This document shows, piece by piece, positions 60,302 to 64,000 of a DNA stretch of 64,000 nucleotides. The notes under the pieces were generated by a model. It was given only the letters and a program-made list of their open reading frames with translations, made no database searches and was not told the DNA's origin. Numbering within the stretch: the stretch's first letter is position 1; each line of letters starts with the position of its first letter. Origin of the DNA: Clostridia bacterium (GTDB lineage Bacteria > Bacillota > Clostridia > Christensenellales > UBA1242); contig JAFXZE010000007.1 in assembly GCA_017541375.1 (NCBI GenBank), forward strand, positions 62,001-126,000, in the 5' to 3' direction. The position numbers were made by a program, and so were the translations under genes.

Positions 60302-60392
60302 AGCTTTTCCTCCTTAGCTTTTTGAGAAATATTTTCTCTAGCGCTTATTATAATTGAAAAAAAACCAAAAAGTCAAGTAAATATATTATAAA

Positions 60393-60857
60393 TTATGATT
60401 TTTTGTCAGTTGAACCAAAACCGCCTGTGCGAGTAGTGGTGATTTCTTCTTCGTTATCTACTGTGAGAAATTTAAAGAAAAAACCTTGACCGATCTTGTC
60501 GCCAGTGTGAATTTCATATGGGGTAGAACCAATGTTGTGTAGTAAAAAACCAATATTGCCGTCATTGCTTTCGTTACTAAAGTAGTCACTTTCAATTATA
60601 CCGATTCCGTTAGCCAAAATCACCCCACGTTTGCCCATACCAGATGTTACAGCTAATATCAGACCTTCATCAGCGTTGAATTGAGCCTTAACATTTGTAA
60701 AAACAAGCTTGGTTTCATTAGGGGATAGGGTATAGTTGATTGGTGAATAAAAGTCGTAGCAAACTGAGTGTTTGGTCGCTCTAACTGGCATTTTAATAGT
60801 GTTGGCACTTTGGTTGTATTGAATACAATCGTCTCTTACTATCTCAAATTTCCTCAT
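60393..60857 (-). CDS. dut: dUTP diphosphatase
   Basis: This 154-residue trimeric dUTPase converts dUTP to dUMP, keeping uracil out of DNA and feeding dTMP synthesis. Motif I lies near residue 27 (RATKHSVCYDFYSP), motif III near 84 (LANGIGIIESDY), motif IV near 116 (GDKIGQGFFF) and motif V at the C-terminus (RTGGFGSTDKK). AGGAGAAAAATT precedes the ATG. Confidence 0.93.
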   Translation of the reverse strand: MRKFEIVRDDCIQYNQSANTIKMPVRATKHSVCYDFYSPINYTLSPNETKLVFTNVKAQFNADEGLILAVTSGMGKRGVILANGIGIIESDYFSNESNDGNIGFLLHNIGSTPYEIHTGDKIGQGFFFKFLTVDNEEEITTTRTGGFGSTDKKS

Positions 60858-60949
60858 AATTTTTCTCCTTTTTAGTTTTAATACTATATCATATATAATA
60901 TAAATAGTAAAATGAATTGAGAAAAATTTATCAAATTTAAACTAAGTAC

Positions 60950-60978
60950 TTGATTTTTTTTTAAAAGTGTGCTAAAAT
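60950..60978 (+). promoter_or_regulatory. Promoter of the infC-rpmI-rplT operon
   Basis: TTGATT (60950-60955), a 17-nt spacer and TAAAAT (60973-60978). Confidence 0.65.
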
Positions 60979-60984
60979 AATGGA

Positions 60985-61120
60985 CATGTAACAAAGAAGA
61001 AGTGCTCACTTCTCACCAGTCGGGGTTCCTAGATTGGTCAATATTTCTCATATATTTATTATATGAAATATGAAGTGGGTAGTAGGTCTATCCACTTCTT
61101 TCTTTGTACAAAAATTTTTT
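60985..61120 (+). promoter_or_regulatory. L20 leader (ribosomal protein autoregulatory element)
   Basis: This has the typical L20-leader arrangement: AGTGCTCACTTCTCACC at 61001-61017, a long hairpin region and a terminator-like stem GAAGTGG...CCACTTC (61072-61100) followed by TTTCTTTG. The flanks ACAAAG and CTTTGT can pair across the element. L20 binding is expected to promote termination before infC. Confidence 0.8.
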
Positions 61121-61134
61121 AGGAGGATAAAACC

Positions 61135-61650
61135 ATTAAGGAATTATCGATTAATGAACAGATTAACGCCAAGGAAGTAAGATTACTTGGCACCGAAGGA
61201 GAGCAATTGGGGATAGTAGATATAAAGTCTGCATTGGCTCAGGCAAATGTGGCTGGGCTAGATTTGGTAGCAATAAACCCTAATGGCACACCTCCAGTTT
61301 GCCGTATTATGGATTATGGTAAATACAAATTTATTGCTCAAAAACGTGATAAAGAAGCCAAGAAAAAACAAAAAGCTGCTGAGATAAAAGGAATGGAGCT
61401 ATCTATGCGCATAGAGGAGCATGACATGCGCTATAAAGCCAACCAAGTAGCTAAGTTTTTGTCTAATGGTGACAAAGTGCGAGTTATTATCAAGGGCGTA
61501 AGAGGGCGTATGGCAAATTTTTCACATTTTGGAATTGACAACATGAATAAGTTTTACGAAATGTTAGCTGATAAATGTGTGATGGATCAAAAGCCAATTT
61601 TATCTGGATCGATTATTGCTATGATTTTAGCTCCAAAAGAAGCAAAATAA
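61135..61650 (+). CDS. infC: Translation initiation factor IF-3 (ATT start)
   Basis: This 171-residue IF-3 binds the 30S subunit and checks the initiator codon. The frame is open from ATT at 61135, 8 nt after AGGAGG (61121-61126), and encodes [16 protein letters not shown]. This supplies the normal N-terminus that a later start at 61207 would lack. ATT/AUU starts are the classic feature by which IF-3 limits its own synthesis. Conserved segments are [12 protein letters not shown] and the C-terminal [12 protein letters not shown]. Confidence 0.95.
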   Translation: MKELSINEQINAKEVRLLGTEGEQLGIVDIKSALAQANVAGLDLVAINPNGTPPVCRIMDYGKYKFIAQKRDKEAKKKQKAAEIKGMELSMRIEEHDMRYKANQVAKFLSNGDKVRVIIKGVRGRMANFSHFGIDNMNKFYEMLADKCVMDQKPILSGSIIAMILAPKEAK

Positions 61651-61669
61651 AAGAAAGGAAAGAAAGATT

Positions 61670-61864
61670 ATGCCAAAAATGAAATCAAAGAGTTCTGCAA
61701 AGAAGCGTTTTAGAATGAACAAAAATGGCGTCATAAAACGTGAATGTCAATACAGAATGCACATTTTAACTAAAAAATCAACCAAAAGAAAGAGGCAATT
61801 GCGTGCTGGTGATACAGTTGCTCCATGTGACCAACCTAAGATTGCTAGAGCTATAAAGGTTTAA
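61670..61864 (+). CDS. rpmI: 50S ribosomal protein L35
   Basis: This 64-residue basic protein has [14 protein letters not shown] and [17 protein letters not shown], as in all L35. It is the second gene of the infC operon. AAAGGAAAGAAAG lies upstream. Confidence 0.97.
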   Translation: MPKMKSKSSAKKRFRMNKNGVIKRECQYRMHILTKKSTKRKRQLRAGDTVAPCDQPKIARAIKV

Positions 61865-61876
61865 GGGGGTTAGGTT

Positions 61877-62233
61877 ATGAGAATAAAGAATGGTGTACAC
61901 GCAATTAAAAAGCGTAACAAAATTTTGAAACTTGCTAAGGGGTATTTTGGAGGAAAATCTAAACAATTTACCGTAGCAAAAGAGCAAGTAATGCGTTCTG
62001 GAAACTATGCTTATGTAGGGCGTAAATTGAAAAAACGTGATATGCGTAGTTTGTGGATTGTGAGAATTAATGCTGGATGTCGTGCTCATGACATAAGTTA
62101 CAGTGTATTTATGCATGGGTTGAAGGCAGCTAACATTGATCTAAATAGGAAGGTTTTAGCTGATATGGCAGTAAATGATGAAGCGGCTTTTGCTAATCTT
62201 GTGGATACTGCTAAAAAAGCTTTGAGTAACTAG
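61877..62233 (+). CDS. rplT: 50S ribosomal protein L20
   Basis: This 118-residue protein binds 23S rRNA and, in Firmicutes, also its own leader. [20 protein letters not shown] and [14 protein letters not shown] are diagnostic. The usual R-R near the N-terminus is partly changed ([10 protein letters not shown]). It follows rpmI by 12 nt with a GGGGG site. Confidence 0.97.
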   Translation: MRIKNGVHAIKKRNKILKLAKGYFGGKSKQFTVAKEQVMRSGNYAYVGRKLKKRDMRSLWIVRINAGCRAHDISYSVFMHGLKAANIDLNRKVLADMAVNDEAAFANLVDTAKKALSN

Positions 62234-62282
62234 GAAGGGAAATAGTTTTGCAAAATTTTGTGAAACTATTTTTTGGTGATAT

Positions 62283-63017
62283 ATGATAAAAGAGATTTTG
62301 AGTAAATCAAATCCGCTTATAAAGGAATTAGCTAAGTTAAAGCAAAAGAAATATCGTCAAAAGCTAGGTTTGGTGTTGGTGGAAGGGGAAAGGTTAATTA
62401 AAGAACTAAGTATCCGCGGAGCAACTTTTGAGTATTTGTTTTTTATAGATGATCCCAAAGTAAAAGTAGGGGGGGAGTTAGTAAAGACAAACAGAGAGGT
62501 TCTTTTATATCTTAGTCAAACAGTAACTACTCCCGATATAATAGGAGTAATAAAGTGGGAAAATCAAGCATTTTCGTTACCACAGACTAATTTTTTGGTG
62601 CTAGATAATATATCAGATCCTGGTAATTTGGGGACACTTATTCGCTCGGCCTTAGCTTTTAATTTTAAATATATTTATCTACTCAATTGTGTAGATTACA
62701 CCAGCGACAAGGTGTTGCGTTCCACTATGGGGACAGTATTAGATGTAAAAATAGTAGAATGCGATTATAGTGATATAGATAAGCTAGCCTCTAAACACAC
62801 GCTAATACTTGCAGATATGGAAGGAAAAATATTGGAGTCATATCCAAAGAGTGATGAAAAAATCGGTATTGTGTTGGGAAATGAAGCAAATGGGGTAAGT
62901 GAAACACTTCGTAGCAAAGTAAAAAATAAAATTGCAATAGCTATGAAAAACAATGTTGAATCGCTAAATGTAGCCATTGCGGGTAGTATAATAATGAATT
63001 ATTTTAAAGGAGAATAA
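62283..63017 (+). CDS. SpoU/TrmH-family RNA 2'-O-methyltransferase
   Basis: This 244-residue SPOUT methyltransferase has an N-terminal substrate-binding part (residues 1-90, with KYRQKLGLVLVEGERLIKEL). The knotted SAM-binding domain has FLVLDNISDPGNLGTLIRSA near 100-120, IGIVLGNEANGV near 197 and IAMKNNVESLNVAIAGSI near 220. It lies directly behind rplT, a common place. It probably methylates a ribose in rRNA or tRNA; the target is uncertain. Confidence 0.88.
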   Translation: MIKEILSKSNPLIKELAKLKQKKYRQKLGLVLVEGERLIKELSIRGATFEYLFFIDDPKVKVGGELVKTNREVLLYLSQTVTTPDIIGVIKWENQAFSLPQTNFLVLDNISDPGNLGTLIRSALAFNFKYIYLLNCVDYTSDKVLRSTMGTVLDVKIVECDYSDIDKLASKHTLILADMEGKILESYPKSDEKIGIVLGNEANGVSETLRSKVKNKIAIAMKNNVESLNVAIAGSIIMNYFKGE

Positions 63018-63020
63018 ATT

Positions 63021-63761
63021 ATGTCAGGACACAGTAAATGGGCGACTATACATCGTGCTAAGGAAAAAACAGATCAAGCACGAGGAAAAGTATTTACAAA
63101 AATTGGAAAAGAAATTGCAGTTGCTGTAAAAGCAGGTGGACCTGACCCCAATACTAACCCAAGATTAGCTACAGTAATAGCAAAAGCAAAGGCAAACAAT
63201 ATGCCAAATGACAACATTCAGCGTAGTATCAAAAAAGCTAGTGGAGAGGGGAGCAATGTAAATTACGAAGCTATCGTTTATGAGGGATATGGACCAGCGG
63301 GTAGTGCGGTAATTTGTGATATTCTTACAGATAACAAAAACAGAGCTAGTAGTGATGTGAGACACATATTTGATAGAGCAGGTGGAGCGCTTGGCGGACC
63401 AAACAGCGTGGCTTTTATGTTTAACAAAAAGGCTGTAGTTGTGGCTAAGAGCAAACCTAATGTAAGCGAGGATGATGCAATGATGCTTGCCATGGATATC
63501 GGAGCAGATGACTTTGAATACTCGCCTGAAACTTTTACTTTTATAGGAGATGCTAGTAGTGTGGCTGTTATTCGAGACGAATTAATTAAGCAAGGATACG
63601 AAGTAATATCAGCGGAGCAAGAAATGATTCCTACCCAACTTATGGATTTGCCTGATGATAAATATGAATCATTTATCAAGTTAATCGACAACCTTGAGGA
63701 TAATGATGATGTACAATGTGTGTATCACAATGTAAGACTACGAGAAGTAGAGGATGAATAA
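63021..63761 (+). CDS. yebC: YebC/PmpR-family DNA-binding regulator
   Basis: This 246-residue protein starts MSGHSKWATIHRAKEKTDQA, the family hallmark. ARGKVFTKIGKEIAVAVKAG and the YEGYGPAG segment are also typical. Recent work on YebC members links some of them to ribosome rescue at polyproline, while others are transcription factors. It lies 3 nt after the methyltransferase gene, so the two are co-transcribed. Confidence 0.95.
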   Translation: MSGHSKWATIHRAKEKTDQARGKVFTKIGKEIAVAVKAGGPDPNTNPRLATVIAKAKANNMPNDNIQRSIKKASGEGSNVNYEAIVYEGYGPAGSAVICDILTDNKNRASSDVRHIFDRAGGALGGPNSVAFMFNKKAVVVAKSKPNVSEDDAMMLAMDIGADDFEYSPETFTFIGDASSVAVIRDELIKQGYEVISAEQEMIPTQLMDLPDDKYESFIKLIDNLEDNDDVQCVYHNVRLREVEDE

Positions 63762-63772
63762 TCCTCTTTTTT
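63749..63772 (+). terminator. Terminator overlapping the yebC stop codon
   Basis: AGAGGATgaatAATCCTCT spans the last codons and stop of yebC and is followed by a T-run. Confidence 0.8.
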
Positions 63773-63773
63773 A

Positions 63774-63802
63774 TTGACAAATAAAATTCATAATGCTATA
63801 CT
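63774..63802 (+). promoter_or_regulatory. Promoter of the 63835 gene
   Basis: TTGACA (63774-63779), a 17-nt spacer and TATACT (63797-63802). Confidence 0.75.
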
Positions 63803-63834
63803 GGTGGCGCAATTGTTAGGTAAGGAGAATTCTT

Positions 63835-64000
63835 ATGATTATAAACACAGAAAGTAAATTTGATAAAGATGAGTGGTGGAATCAATCAACACAAACTTAT
63901 GTAGATATCAATCATGAAATAAAAAATGACTGGAAAATTTATAAGATAAATAGTGCAGCGGTAGTTTCTTTTGATGAATTTGAGAATAAACAACTAAAAA
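63835..64000 (+). CDS. Hypothetical protein, 3'-truncated by window edge
   Basis: The ATG at 63835 lies 8 nt after AAGGAG and the frame is open to the end of the window. The first 55 residues (MIINTESKFDKDEWWNQS...) are polar with several Trp and Lys/Asn residues. No family is recognised from this fragment. Confidence 0.6.
   Translation, partial: MIINTESKFDKDEWWNQSTQTYVDINHEIKNDWKIYKINSAAVVSFDEFENKQLK

Noticed and set aside
61207..61650. infC starting at 61207
   Set aside because: It would remove the conserved N-terminus, while the ATT at 61135 has an ideal AGGAGG and the usual N-terminal residues.

Overview
The window is AT-rich, densely coded DNA from an endospore-forming Bacillota, most likely an uncultured Clostridia-type organism. 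The evidence for this is low-GC codon use, strong AGGAGG ribosome-binding sites, TTGACA-17-TATAAT promoters and intrinsic terminators. Spore genes are scattered through the window: a GPR-type germination protease, a YtxC-like protein, a GerA-type receptor operon, a YlxY/MlpA pair and spo0A. The lineage is inferred from gene content only. No phage, IS element or CRISPR array was seen.

Layout. 0-8 kb: rpsT and a ChbG/YdjC deacetylase (minus strand), gpr, a secreted protein, ytxC-like, a site-2 protease, scpA-scpB, metG. 8.1-11.9 kb: a large DUF4011/superfamily I helicase with a C-terminal nuclease-like domain; its N-terminal HRDC-like part is cut off by an in-frame TAG. 11.9-14.6 kb: a phosphodiesterase, a GGCT-like protein, tRNA-Ser(GGA) and a formate/nitrite channel. 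14.7-21.4 kb: an accessory cluster of two transcription units driven by two near-identical promoter/leader copies. It encodes an LRR-transglutaminase-like protein, a superfamily II helicase with an expanded array of near-identical helicase-associated repeats, and several unknown small proteins. 21.4-29.7 kb: glyS behind a short T-box leader that looks translational, degV, a secreted LRR/transglutaminase/Ig-like protein, helD, nrdR. 29.7-31.4 kb: an ABC-transporter-like protein whose ATPase motifs are almost all degenerate. 31.4-44.9 kb: gerAA-gerAB-gerAC (minus), ylxY-mlpA, ftsK, pgsA, a possible decayed cinA, a tandem pair of lineage-specific paralogues, spo0A. 45-61 kb: a zinc-ribbon/acidic-tail protein, a surface protein with InlB-like repeats, a TtcA-like thiolase, RadC-like, tdk, pepF, Nudix, many small membrane or unknown proteins, AlkD-like, a glycosyltransferase, GNAT, tRNA-Ser(UGA), dut. 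61-64 kb: L20 leader-infC (ATT start)-rpmI-rplT, a SpoU/TrmH methyltransferase, yebC and a truncated gene.

How it fits together. Most of the window is housekeeping and sporulation core with conserved neighbourhoods (scpA-scpB, infC-rpmI-rplT, ylxY-mlpA-ftsK-pgsA). The best places to look for new biology are the 8.1-11.9 kb helicase with its premature stop, the 14.7-21.4 kb cluster, the pseudo-ABC exporter, the translational T-box, a recurrent structured element found downstream of four genes, and several structured or uORF-bearing 5' leaders.
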